DNA from: Vibrio sp. UBA2441
GTDB taxonomy: Bacteria; Pseudomonadota; Gammaproteobacteria; Enterobacterales; Vibrionaceae
Assembly: GCA_002342685.1 (NCBI GenBank)
Contig: DDQN01000058.1
Span: 4,090 to 46,834, forward strand
DNA: 42,745 bases
Direction: 5' to 3'
Part shown: one piece after another, positions 27,537 through 36,446 of the stretch
How the letters are laid out: every line of letters begins with the position of its first letter
Numbering within the stretch: the stretch's first letter is position 1
The notes under the pieces: model-generated
Database searches by the model: none
What the model saw: only the letters and a program-made list of their open reading frames with translations
What the model was told of the DNA's origin: nothing
Program-made: the position numbers and the translations under genes

Positions 27537-28541
27537 CTACTTAGTTAAGTCACGCACTGAGTTTCTTTCAATAAGGGTAGGGGAAAGTCTTGTTTCAGCC
27601 TGTTGAACTGCTCTGCCTGTGAGTTGATTTAAAACACGCGTAGCTCCCTGAATAGCCATTTCTTTTAAAGGGAAGTCAATCGTTGTCAGGCTGGGGTTCA
27701 TGTATTGACTAAAAGTGTCGTTATCAAAGCCAACAATTGATATATCGACCCCTATTTTTAGTCCTCTTTCTTTACAGATACCATAAGCCGTCATTGCTAT
27801 ATTATCGTTCATGCAAAAAATAGCAGATATTTCAGAGTCTCTATCTAACAAACGTCTGACTGCATCATCATTGCCTTTATGATCAAACCTGCCTTCGATG
27901 ACAAGACTTGGGTCATAATCAATCCCAACCGTTGTTAGTGCATTTCGATACCCCTGAAGACGTTCACGGCTATCAACCTTACTTAGCTGCCCTGTAATAC
28001 AACCAATTTTTTTATGACCTTTTTGTAATAAATGTTTCATGGCGATAAAGCCACCATGTTCATTATCAATATAGATACACTTGTCTGCAATTTCAGGGAT
28101 ATAACGGTTCAAAAGTGCGGTGGCGGGTGTCTGCTGCACAATATCCAGAATGTCACTGTCTGTCAGCATATCTGATGTCAGGACAAGGCCATCCACTTTT
28201 TTTGATCTTAGGAAATCGATGGATTCACGCTCTTGATCGTATAGTTCATTACCGCTGGTAATAATGACATGGTAATTTTCTTTACGAGCAACTTTTTCGA
28301 CGTTGTGCATCATTGGACCATAAAAGGGGCCGTCAAGAGTGCCGACTAACATACCAATACTAAATGACTTGTTAGATGCTAACGCCTGCGCAAAGGCATT
28401 AGGCTGATAGCCAAGAGCTTCGATTGCTTCAAATACTCTAATTCTATTCGCATCTTTTACGGATTTGTGTCCATTTAATGCTCTGGAAACGGTAGATTGA
28501 GAAACCTGTGCGTGTTCCGCAACTTCTTTTATGGTGATCAA
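27537..28541 (-). CDS. LacI-family transcriptional repressor of the glucan locus
   Basis: A 334-residue LacI/GalR protein. The helix-turn-helix is MITIKEVAEHAQVSQSTVSR, followed by the hinge around YQPNAFAQAL, then a periplasmic-binding-like sugar domain (FSIGMLVGTLDGPFYGPMM, VDGLVLTSDM, AIFCMNDNIAMTAYG, ISIVGFDND). It is most likely the protein that binds the six GAAAGCGCTTTC palindromes, because AAGCGCTT is the usual LacI-family core and no other LacI gene is present. The inducer is probably a beta-glucan oligosaccharide or breakdown product. Its start is 464 bases from the divergent porin start, and the 28755-28766 site may also control its own expression. Confidence 0.93.
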   Translation of the reverse strand: MITIKEVAEHAQVSQSTVSRALNGHKSVKDANRIRVFEAIEALGYQPNAFAQALASNKSFSIGMLVGTLDGPFYGPMMHNVEKVARKENYHVIITSGNELYDQERESIDFLRSKKVDGLVLTSDMLTDSDILDIVQQTPATALLNRYIPEIADKCIYIDNEHGGFIAMKHLLQKGHKKIGCITGQLSKVDSRERLQGYRNALTTVGIDYDPSLVIEGRFDHKGNDDAVRRLLDRDSEISAIFCMNDNIAMTAYGICKERGLKIGVDISIVGFDNDTFSQYMNPSLTTIDFPLKEMAIQGATRVLNQLTGRAVQQAETRLSPTLIERNSVRDLTK

Positions 28542-28754
28542 TATGGATGTTCCTCTTAGCGAATCAGTTAGTTAGCCGTTCTAGTTTACAATACTAGCTT
28601 TATACAAGTCACTTCTCTTTTTAAAACCTCTTTTTGACTTCTTTAAGAGTAGGGAATTGTCCCAGTTTTTGTGAACTAACTTGCTTTGGCACAATTATTA
28701 GGGATAAGTTTTTTTCGCTTATATATTGTTCATTAAAGTGTGATGCATGAGCGG

Positions 28755-28766
28755 GAAAGCGCTTTC
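28755..28766. promoter_or_regulatory. LacI-family operator O5
   Basis: GAAAGCGCTTTC with an extended right arm (TTT) but no matching left arm, so it is the weakest site in symmetry. It lies 214 bases upstream of the LacI start and 238 upstream of the porin start. Confidence 0.78.
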
Positions 28767-28925
28767 TTTATTGTGTTTAATCACGTTTTGTAGGGGCTGT
28801 TGGCTCATATAATCTCTCCGACAGCGAAACAAAAGAGAGGTAACCTCATATAAATTGAGGTTTATCTCAATAAATAAAGAATCCACTGCATTTTGTCTTT
28901 TGTAGAGCTGATATTTTAAACCAAT

Positions 28926-28941
28926 AAGAAAGCGCTTTCTT
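28926..28941. promoter_or_regulatory. LacI-family operator O6, before the porin
   Basis: AAGAAAGCGCTTTCTT is a perfect 16-bp palindrome, 63 bases before the porin ATG. Confidence 0.87.
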
Positions 28942-29004
28942 TTGTTCGGGAGACCGATAAAAATAACAGTGCTGTGAAACATTAGATTGAATACCGGAGT
29001 TAAA

Positions 29005-30300
29005 ATGAAATTATCTAAATTATCCCTGGCTTGCATGATCGCTGCGTCAGGACTTTCTTTTTCACAACTTGCCGCCGCTGAAAATAAAGACGGATTCGAA
29101 TTCCATGGTTATTTCCGAGCGGGAGCCATTTTTAGCACACAAGATGATCTGAAAAGAGCGAAGTACCCTGCAACAAAAGAAACATTGGGCCGTTTAGGTA
29201 TCGAGTCTGATAACCACTATGAACTAGCGCTGCAGAAGAATTTTGATTTAGATAATGGACAAAAAATTCGTATAAAAATGCGCGCGGGTGCCGACAATCA
29301 CAATACAGCGAATAACCAGTTAGGTTCCAGTGTAAACTCGACTGCTATCGGTATTATGGAAACCTTTGTTGAGTTTGAAGGTTATACCGACACGGGAGTT
29401 GTCTGGGGTGGTAAACGTTTCTATGGTAAAGATAACTACATCTTTATGACGGATTTCTTTTATACCGATATGTCAGGTACGGGTGTCGGTGTGGAAGGCA
29501 TTGAATTGGGTGAGAATAAGTGGGACTTCGCTTATATTGCCAGTGATAAAAGTGATAACGATGCAGGTCGATGGGGCGACAATACCAACAACACTATGCA
29601 CTCTGTGCACGTTGGGGCAAATTTCGGCAAGTTTGAGCTGCATACCATGGGTAAATACCTTCCGGATAACTCGAATACGGTCGACGGTGTGACGTCTGAT
29701 GATTATGCGGAAACGGGCTTTGAAGTGACGGGTATCTACCACCTTGATAGCCTATGGGGTTTGCCGGGTAACGGTTTCTCTAAAGTGATTGCTCAAGTGG
29801 GTACCGGGTTAGGTTCTGGTCAGTTACTGGGTGGCACCATGACAGAAATTAATGCCTATAAACCGGGGACAGGTCGAGGCATGGGTCAAAGCTTCTTAAC
29901 TCAGGTAAAAGACGGTGACAATTCAGCGCGCTTCCTAACTTGGGGTGGTTACTTCCCAGAAGGCAAAGTGAACTTCTTTACCTCTTTACAGGCTCAATAT
30001 AACGATTTTGATGACGGTGGTAATGACTACTGGATGTCAGCGATGGTGCGACCAACGTACAACGCCAGCCCGAACTTCTTTGTTGCCACTGAGTTTGGTG
30101 TCCAGCACAGCGGTTATGAGAATGCAGATGGTAGCAGCGGTACGGCTAACGATTATAAATTTACTATCGCACCGACTATGGTCATTCATACAGGTATGGG
30201 ACCAGCGCCGGAAATCCGTTTCTTAGCAACTTATCTTGACGGGACTGAGCGTGCTGAAAGTGACATCATTGTCGGTATTCAAGCTGACATGTGGTGGTAA
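29005..30300 (+). CDS. LamB-type (maltoporin-family) outer-membrane porin
   Basis: A 431-residue outer-membrane protein. ATG 29005 has CGGAG upstream, and a signal peptide follows (MKLSKLSLACMIAASGLSFS, cleaved after QLAAA). LamB-family marks are FEFHGYFRAGAIF at the mature start, the ETLGRLGIESDNHYELAL strand, VWGGKRFYGKDNYIFMTDFF, and a C-terminal EIRFLATYLDGTE with a final aromatic residue (WW). LamB porins carry oligosaccharides across the outer membrane along an aromatic slide. Here the two upstream LacI operators and the neighbouring genes point to beta-glucan oligosaccharides rather than maltodextrin. It is transcribed alone and ends at a strong terminator. Confidence 0.9.
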   Translation: MKLSKLSLACMIAASGLSFSQLAAAENKDGFEFHGYFRAGAIFSTQDDLKRAKYPATKETLGRLGIESDNHYELALQKNFDLDNGQKIRIKMRAGADNHNTANNQLGSSVNSTAIGIMETFVEFEGYTDTGVVWGGKRFYGKDNYIFMTDFFYTDMSGTGVGVEGIELGENKWDFAYIASDKSDNDAGRWGDNTNNTMHSVHVGANFGKFELHTMGKYLPDNSNTVDGVTSDDYAETGFEVTGIYHLDSLWGLPGNGFSKVIAQVGTGLGSGQLLGGTMTEINAYKPGTGRGMGQSFLTQVKDGDNSARFLTWGGYFPEGKVNFFTSLQAQYNDFDDGGNDYWMSAMVRPTYNASPNFFVATEFGVQHSGYENADGSSGTANDYKFTIAPTMVIHTGMGPAPEIRFLATYLDGTERAESDIIVGIQADMWW

Positions 30301-30351
30301 TATTTGGGGAGAGGTTACCTATTTAACCATGTAAAGGTAATTTAAACTTAT

Positions 30352-30375
30352 GCCGCTGATTTCAGCGGCTTTTTT
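30352..30375 (+). terminator. Rho-independent terminator of the porin gene
   Basis: GCCGCTGA pairs with TCAGCGGC around a two-base loop (TT) and runs straight into TTTTTT. The tail overlaps the last bases of the convergent AraC gene (stop at 30374). Confidence 0.9.
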
Positions 30376-31240
30376 ATGTGCTCTGTCTGAAACTTCGCGG
30401 GCTTACCTCTAGCTCTTGTTTAAAGCATTTTGAGAAATAATTACTGTCAGAAAAGCCACAACGATCGGCAACTCTTTGAATGGAAAGGGTTGGCTCTGCC
30501 ATAAGTAACTCTTTGGCATACTGTATCCTTTTATGCCTTATATATTGATTTGGCGATGTTTCTAAGTAGTGACGGAAAAGGCGTTCCAATTGACGAACAC
30601 TAACAAATGCGGCAGAAGCGATTTGTTCGGTTCGTAATTCATTGTTCTGGAAGTGTTGTTCGAGATAAACCAAGGCTCGGCTTAAAATCATGGTAGAACT
30701 GTTTGTTTGGACATTATCACCCTGATAGTAACGGGACAACGTCACCATCAATTGCTGTAGCAGTGAGTTCAGCATTGTCTCAAAACCTACTGGTGCGTTA
30801 TGATATTCGTCTTCAATCGCATTAAATAAACGCAATACTTCTCTGTTTTGTTCTTCATTCAAGTTGAGTCTTGCTGTGTACTCAGCTTTTTGTCTGGCCA
30901 CGGGTTCAATATTGAACAGTGCCTGATAACCGGGTAATAGTTTAAGTTTTGGCGTTTCGAAAAGTGGTGTTTGTGACTCAAACATTAAGTTTAGTAAAAC
31001 AAGATTTTCAACATCACTAAAACCATGTTCAGCCTGACCATTGATAACAAAGACGTCACCCGCTGCCATAGGGTAACTATATCCGGCGACGCTATGATTG
31101 CCTGTGCCACTGACCACAATAAATAATTCTGAAAAATCATGTTGGTGAATAGGGAAGTCTTCATAATGAAGGCCACAAACTAGAGCAAACTTCATATGGT
31201 CATGTTTTAAATGTGGTTCGAGGCTATAAACTATCGTCAT
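30374..31240 (-). CDS. AraC-family regulator with cupin sensor domain (RhaS/MelR-like layout)
   Basis: A 288-residue regulator. The N-terminal cupin (about 10-90) shows HQHDFSELFIVVSGTGNHSV and GDVFVINGQAEHGF. The C-terminal double helix-turn-helix covers ALVYLEQHF, LRTEQIASAAFVSVRQLERL and the second element IQRVADRCGFSDSNYFSKCF, ending with the usual SPRSFR. This layout is typical of sugar-responsive activators. It is divergent from the GH3 gene, with a 21-bp-spaced direct repeat between them. It probably activates GH3 and may control itself, since one repeat half overlaps its start codon. Confidence 0.92.
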   Translation of the reverse strand: MTIVYSLEPHLKHDHMKFALVCGLHYEDFPIHQHDFSELFIVVSGTGNHSVAGYSYPMAAGDVFVINGQAEHGFSDVENLVLLNLMFESQTPLFETPKLKLLPGYQALFNIEPVARQKAEYTARLNLNEEQNREVLRLFNAIEDEYHNAPVGFETMLNSLLQQLMVTLSRYYQGDNVQTNSSTMILSRALVYLEQHFQNNELRTEQIASAAFVSVRQLERLFRHYLETSPNQYIRHKRIQYAKELLMAEPTLSIQRVADRCGFSDSNYFSKCFKQELEVSPRSFRQST

Positions 31241-31272
31241 GTCGCAAAATTCCTGTTTTATGTCGTAATATT
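31239..31272. promoter_or_regulatory. Direct repeat, candidate AraC-family binding site
   Basis: ATGTCGCAAAATT at 31239-31251 and ATGTCGTAATATT at 31260-31272 match at 11 of 13 positions. They start exactly 21 bases apart, two helical turns, the spacing of AraC-type direct half-sites. The first copy overlaps the AraC start codon, and the second lies 85 bases before the GH3 ATG. Confidence 0.6.
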
Positions 31273-31356
31273 AGCAGAAAATAACCTAAAGAGATCCTAG
31301 AATTGTCTTAAAGACTATTGGGCTATTTATTTGGCTCGCAAATTTTGGATTAGACC

Positions 31357-33930
31357 ATGACATCAAATTTCAACACGCCATATTATGCAGAATGGCCACG
31401 TATTGAATCAGCTATTGCGAAAGATGAGAAAATAGAAATCGAAGTGCAGCGTCTGGTTAATCTGATGACTGTAGAAGAAAAGGTCGGCCAAATGATTCAG
31501 CCTGACTTGCGTGGAGTATCGGTACAGGAGCTGATCGACTATAAAATTGGCTCGATACTTAATGGTGGTGGTGCTTGGCCAAACGAGAATAAAAGATCAT
31601 CTGCAACCGACTGGGTAACAAAAGCGGATGAGTTTTGGTTGGCTACAGAAGAAGTATTTAAAGACAGGCCGTTCAGGATCCCCTTTATGTGGGCTACCGA
31701 CGCCGTTCATGGTCATAACAACGTATTTGGCGCAACAGTATTTCCGCACAATATTGGTTTAGGTTGCGCTCGCGATCCTGAACTTATCCGCCAGATAGGG
31801 CGTATTACCGCCATTGAAATTGCCGCCACCGGGCTGGATTGGACATTCGCACCTACCGTTGCCACCCCAAGAGATTTGCGTTGGGGAAGAGTCTATGAAG
31901 GCTATTCGGAAGATCCTGAAATCGTGTATTCATATGCGTCGCAAATGGTGAAAGGCTTGCAAGGAGATACCGTAGACTTAAAAGGTGAGCATCACGTCAT
32001 TTCTAATGTAAAACACTGGGTGGGAGATGGCGGGACGCGTACGGGAGTTGACAGAGGTGTTAATGGTTATAGTGAAACGCTGTTGAGAAATATCCATGCA
32101 ATGGGCTATTTCAGTGGCCTGGAAGCTGGCGCTCAGGTGGTGATGTCTTCGTTTAATAGCTGGGACAATGCGGCTAACTATGATCACAGCGCTCATATGG
32201 CGGGCGACTATAACGGCAAACTTCATGGCAGTAAGTACCTGTTAACGGATGTACTTAAAGAGAAAATGCAGTTTGATGGGCTTGTGGTCACCGATTGGCA
32301 TGGACACTCTGAAGTCAGCAAGTGCAGTGATGATGACGCAACCTACGCCATTAATGCGGGTAATGACATATTGATGATCCCAGTGAACAAGCACTGGACG
32401 GCGGTTTACAAAAAAACCGTGCAAGATATTAACGCTGGCCTGATACCAATGGAACGAATTGATGATGCAATCACTCGTATCCTGCGGGTAAAAATGCGTG
32501 CAGGCTTATGGGAGAAACCAAGACCATCTGGGCGTTCTCTTGCTGGAAACCAATCTTTATTAGGTAAACCTGAGCACAGAGAAATAGCACGGGAAGCGGT
32601 ACGAAAGTCTTTAGTGTTACTGAAAAATAAACAAGAGATACTACCTCTTGGCAAAAACCAGAAAGTTATTTTGACAGGAAGTGCTGCCGATGATTTGCAA
32701 AAACAATCAGGTGGCTGGAATTTAACCTGGCAAGGTGATGAAAATTGCCTGGAAGACTTTCCCGGCGCTACTACGGTTAAAATGGCTCTGGAAGCTGAAT
32801 TAGGCTTTGAAAATGTCAACTTTGACCCTGATCTTGAAAGCAAGCTGAGTGAGGGTGATGTTGCTGTGGTTGTATTTGGCGAAGATCCTTATGCAGAAAT
32901 GATGGGCGATATTAAACCTTGGCAAACATTGGAGTTCGCCTCTCTGAAGCGTAGTTATAACGCTGATGTAGAGAAGATTCGCACACTGTACAATGCAGGT
33001 GTAAAAATCATTTCTATCTTCTTTAGTGGTCGCCCGCTGTATCTCAACGAAGAGATCGCCAAATCGGATGCGTTTGTGGCGGCATTTCTTCCGGGAAGCG
33101 AAGGGGAAGGCATCACAGATGTGATCGTCGGTGATGAAAACCGTCGATTGCGTTATGATTTTACCGGACAGCTTTCTTATAGCTGGCCAAATAAAAAACG
33201 CAGTACCTCGGTAAATACGGTGCCAAAACATATTCCAGATTACGTTTTGCCGGAACATGAGCAGGACCCGAAAGGCGAACATAATCCGTTGTTTGCATAC
33301 GGTTATGGGTTGAATTATCAAGGCAGGAAACAGAGCCTAAACTTGGATGACCTGCCTCTGGATAGGGATGATGAGTTTGCAAAAGAGACGGCAACGCAGG
33401 CGAGTCATATGTACGGTGTGAATGCCACACTAGGTGACTACCAGCTTAAGATAGCCGATACAGGGCACTGGATGGGGGTTGACGTCTCCCGGAATAACGC
33501 GATGAGCTTAGATACGCTGCAGACCAAGCCTTTTAATTATCAGCAACAACAAGATGCAGTTGAGGTAGAAATAAAGGAAACGGGTTGTGTCTACATTCAG
33601 GCGAGTAATGGAAGCATAGAAGATCTCAGTCGTTATGATAATGAAAAAGGGGTTATTCGGTTTGATATTAAACTCATGCGCAATCCAGAGATGCCTGTGT
33701 ATCTGTTATTGCAAAAGTGCTTAGCCGCGCAAGAGCAAAGCAGCGTGGTACATATCAATATAAATGACATGTTGCCTTCTCAGAATGATGTATTTCAGAC
33801 TGTATCCATTGCTTGTCACCAGTTTTCGTCCGCTGGTGTTGATTTGCGCTGTGTGGAGACACCCTTCATGTTATTTACTGAAGGGCATTTTCATGCGGTG
33901 ATCGCCAATATTCGCTGGGATATGGAATAA
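31357..33930 (+). CDS. Cytoplasmic GH3 beta-glucosidase / exo-beta-glucanase
   Basis: An 857-residue glycoside hydrolase family 3 protein, closest in pattern to the ExoP-like exo-1,3/1,4-beta-glucanases of marine bacteria. The core shows FMWATDAVHGHNNVFGATVF, GLDWTFAPTVATPRDLRWGR, and KHWVGDGGT with the substrate-binding KH pair (219-220). The nucleophile is the aspartate of LVVTDWHGH (D313). The second domain begins after LVLLKNKQEILPL. A C-terminal carbohydrate-related domain completes it. Unlike ExoP it has no signal peptide, so it works inside the cell on imported sugars beside the phosphorylase. No GAAAGCGCTTTC site lies upstream; control by the adjacent AraC is more likely. Confidence 0.9.
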   Translation: MTSNFNTPYYAEWPRIESAIAKDEKIEIEVQRLVNLMTVEEKVGQMIQPDLRGVSVQELIDYKIGSILNGGGAWPNENKRSSATDWVTKADEFWLATEEVFKDRPFRIPFMWATDAVHGHNNVFGATVFPHNIGLGCARDPELIRQIGRITAIEIAATGLDWTFAPTVATPRDLRWGRVYEGYSEDPEIVYSYASQMVKGLQGDTVDLKGEHHVISNVKHWVGDGGTRTGVDRGVNGYSETLLRNIHAMGYFSGLEAGAQVVMSSFNSWDNAANYDHSAHMAGDYNGKLHGSKYLLTDVLKEKMQFDGLVVTDWHGHSEVSKCSDDDATYAINAGNDILMIPVNKHWTAVYKKTVQDINAGLIPMERIDDAITRILRVKMRAGLWEKPRPSGRSLAGNQSLLGKPEHREIAREAVRKSLVLLKNKQEILPLGKNQKVILTGSAADDLQKQSGGWNLTWQGDENCLEDFPGATTVKMALEAELGFENVNFDPDLESKLSEGDVAVVVFGEDPYAEMMGDIKPWQTLEFASLKRSYNADVEKIRTLYNAGVKIISIFFSGRPLYLNEEIAKSDAFVAAFLPGSEGEGITDVIVGDENRRLRYDFTGQLSYSWPNKKRSTSVNTVPKHIPDYVLPEHEQDPKGEHNPLFAYGYGLNYQGRKQSLNLDDLPLDRDDEFAKETATQASHMYGVNATLGDYQLKIADTGHWMGVDVSRNNAMSLDTLQTKPFNYQQQQDAVEVEIKETGCVYIQASNGSIEDLSRYDNEKGVIRFDIKLMRNPEMPVYLLLQKCLAAQEQSSVVHININDMLPSQNDVFQTVSIACHQFSSAGVDLRCVETPFMLFTEGHFHAVIANIRWDME

Positions 33931-33948
33931 AAGGGCTCAAACCAACCT

Positions 33949-35832
33949 CTAAAAATACCATTGGTAATAAAGGTTTGCCTCAGTGGAATGTTGATGGGTG
34001 ATGTTGAAACGTATATCCCAGCTGCGTTCAGAACCAAACCGATTTTCCCATCGATAGTGCAGGTCAGTTTTTCCGCTGTCCAACGCCATCGATGGGATGA
34101 TGCGTAAGCGAGTCTTCCACTGCGCACCTGCGGTATAGAGAATGCCTAGTGGTACTTGTAGCTGCGATTGCTGTATATAGTTTATGTCTATTTTTATCCC
34201 TGCCATTGCGTAAGCAGAAATATCGTTGTGCCATTTATCCGCTTTGCCTGCATAACCGGTCAAATAGGTTCGCAGGCATTGAGTGCACCCAAGATCATAT
34301 TGCTCTGCAGACATTTTTACCTGCCATGCATACCGGTCATTAGGAAACAGGTCCACCTGATTGGTATTGAGCGTCGCGACATTAAACAGGTCGACTTTTT
34401 TCAGCCAAATTTTGTCTTCTTTCAGGCCAATCTCACTATCCAGAACGGTGATCTCAGAGTCCTTGAAACGTGCGGTTTCCAGAGCAAGGAAGTCATAATA
34501 AGCCGCGTGAACGCCTAATTGGGTATACCAGCCAAGTTGCTGATTATATCCGATGCCGGTGGCGATTTTTACTGGCGGTTGCGCCTCATGAGGAGGTGCA
34601 GTGGTTATTTCCGGCCAGATGATTTTAGGGTGTTCAAAGCGTAAACGTGACATCATCAACTGACGTTTTCTCTCCTTGTTCTTGTGGGTTTCTTCACTAT
34701 CACCAGTGGTAATTAATAATTCGGAGTACTCCAGTAAAACGTCCAGAATTTTTGCTTTGCTTGTGGCAGGGATTGGTTCTGAGTTGAGCTTTTTGAGTTG
34801 GGAGAAATCGGTATTGATGCCCTGTACCCAGTTTTTTTCACTGGCTGAAAGCGCGGTGTATTTTCGGTAAATGCGGCCGTACAAGGAGTCACGTTTTATG
34901 ATTTCTCTGACCAGAGGTTGGTTATGATGGCTGATATCAGGCAGCGCATTAAACAGGTCAATCGGCATATCCCATGGCTGATTTTCCACCAATAGCGGGG
35001 AATCCACCACGATGTTAATAAACTTAGCCATTGCGGTCGCGCAGTTACCTGCTAAAAAATAGTAGCGAAATGCCACATCATTCAGTTCCCAGAGGTGCGC
35101 CTGAAGCAGTGTTACTTCCCATGCAGTCAGGTTTAACCGGTACTCCCACAATTCACGCTGTTCATTCTCTGAATAATTATTGGTCTGTTGATAATACCCA
35201 ACCAGTGAAAATGACGATGTATAACCGCCAAATAATCCATAGGTCACATACTTTATCGGATTGTCGTCCGGGTGGGCATTAGCGCCAAAATTGATGCCAA
35301 CATCCAGCAGAGGGGAGTTAATGTTTTCGGTTTCGTCTTGCTGATTAAACTTCATTAACAGGTGGCCAAAGAATGAAGCGGGATTACCCATGTACCCGGT
35401 TACATAAATCAGGCTGATGCTGTCTGCAGCATTACTTTTTTGCCATTGAAGGTATTGGTCACACTCAGTCAGAGACAAGCCGAAGTCATCGTGCATGGCC
35501 CGGCTAATCCACAGGTAGCGAGCGGGAAAACGGCAATGCGTCAGACTTCCGGTTTGGTTAAAAGCGCGAAGCATGGCCTGAAATTCCGCTTGCGGTGATG
35601 GGTTTTGCTCTGCAGCCAGAAAAAACCAATCGGACTCTATATTGGTACTGCCGTTATCAAAGTGCAGCAGTTTTTCCCATTGTGATGGGTTTTCTAACCT
35701 TTGATAGTGCGCAACGGTCGGCGCGGCATTTGCTGCAAACAAAGGCACCATGAGCACCAGGTAGATACACTGGTTCACTAGCACCCGAGGTAATAGCAGC
35801 CGAGGTAAATAATCGAACGGCGAACAGCTCAC
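33949..35832 (-). CDS. DUF4105 (Lnb-like) envelope protein
   Basis: A 627-residue exported protein starting at GTG 35832 (GGAGG upstream, 11-base spacing). A signal helix is present at about 12-37 (VNQCIYLVLMVPLFAANA). The central DUF4105 region is marked by SLIYVTGYMGNPASFFGHLL, then NFGANAHPDDNP and the FLAGNCATAMAKFIN cysteine region. DUF4105 is related to the periplasmic Lnb lytic protein. The C-terminal ~200 residues look like a beta-barrel and the protein ends in YQWYF, the usual outer-membrane closing signal. It lies 43 bases after a DUF3015 gene on the same strand, a pairing that recurs in gammaproteobacteria. Reaction unknown. It converges on GH3 with a gap of only 18 bases. Confidence 0.8.
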   Translation of the reverse strand: MSCSPFDYLPRLLLPRVLVNQCIYLVLMVPLFAANAAPTVAHYQRLENPSQWEKLLHFDNGSTNIESDWFFLAAEQNPSPQAEFQAMLRAFNQTGSLTHCRFPARYLWISRAMHDDFGLSLTECDQYLQWQKSNAADSISLIYVTGYMGNPASFFGHLLMKFNQQDETENINSPLLDVGINFGANAHPDDNPIKYVTYGLFGGYTSSFSLVGYYQQTNNYSENEQRELWEYRLNLTAWEVTLLQAHLWELNDVAFRYYFLAGNCATAMAKFINIVVDSPLLVENQPWDMPIDLFNALPDISHHNQPLVREIIKRDSLYGRIYRKYTALSASEKNWVQGINTDFSQLKKLNSEPIPATSKAKILDVLLEYSELLITTGDSEETHKNKERKRQLMMSRLRFEHPKIIWPEITTAPPHEAQPPVKIATGIGYNQQLGWYTQLGVHAAYYDFLALETARFKDSEITVLDSEIGLKEDKIWLKKVDLFNVATLNTNQVDLFPNDRYAWQVKMSAEQYDLGCTQCLRTYLTGYAGKADKWHNDISAYAMAGIKIDINYIQQSQLQVPLGILYTAGAQWKTRLRIIPSMALDSGKTDLHYRWENRFGSERSWDIRFNITHQHSTEANLYYQWYF

Positions 35833-35875
35833 TTATTCAGCAACCTCCGATATCATACCTAGAGTGTCATCATAC

Positions 35876-36346
35876 TTACGACGCATTGCATTGTGTCTGT
35901 GCGTACTTCATTACAATGGTAAAATACTGTTCTGCTTTTTCCGTGTTTGCCATATCAGAATAGCGTGGCTGACTGACTGCCTGACTAAAATCGTGACGAA
36001 TGTCCGAGACCAACAGGGTACGGTTTGCTTTATCACACTGCAGAATATCCATCATGGCAACCAAATGCTCACCATTGCCATTCGCGGTGTCTTGTTCCAG
36101 CGAGGGGTAACTTTCATTAATAAACTTAGCTGCTGCAAATGAAGGGCCAGAGCAGGTTCCGGGGCTGGACACCTGAGATATGGTCGCCGTGGTTCCTAAG
36201 TCCCAGGTGATGTTGGTGGTAATGGCCAGTGCGCCATCCCAGGTTCCCCCGGCTATCCAATGACCCAGGCCGCAGTTTTTCCACGGGTTAGCGGAGGCCC
36301 CGCTTGATACCAATGCCAATATAGCGAACAAAACGATTCGGTTCAT
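35876..36346 (-). CDS. DUF3015 periplasmic protein
   Basis: A 156-residue protein with a signal peptide (MNRIVLFAILALVSSGASA) and the DUF3015 pattern: NPWKNCGLGHWI, then a TTATISQVSSPGTCSG segment. The two cysteines C24 and C64 may form a disulphide. DUF3015 proteins are small periplasmic proteins of unknown function. It is co-directional with, and just upstream of, the DUF4105 gene, probably in one transcript. Confidence 0.83.
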   Translation of the reverse strand: MNRIVLFAILALVSSGASANPWKNCGLGHWIAGGTWDGALAITTNITWDLGTTATISQVSSPGTCSGPSFAAAKFINESYPSLEQDTANGNGEHLVAMMDILQCDKANRTLLVSDIRHDFSQAVSQPRYSDMANTEKAEQYFTIVMKYAQTQCNAS

Positions 36347-36446
36347 TTGAGCGTCCTTGTCTGTTGTTTTTAAATGAGTTCCTTTAGTTATAGGACAGAT
36401 TCAGCCGTATTTGTAAGTATTTAGCTTATATCTACTTTATCGATTT

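Larger units (their letters stand above)
28542..29004. other. LacI/porin divergent control region
   Basis: This 463-base AT-rich region has no gene. It holds two LacI-type palindromes (28755-28766 and 28926-28941, centres 173 bases apart) and, between them, a small hairpin AACCTCA/TGAGGTT at 28842-28862. The two operators suggest looping. No promoter boxes are called. Confidence 0.7.

Noticed and set aside
28719..29036. Minus-strand ORF across the porin control region
   Set aside because: It crosses both operators and the porin start and has no recognisable protein pattern.
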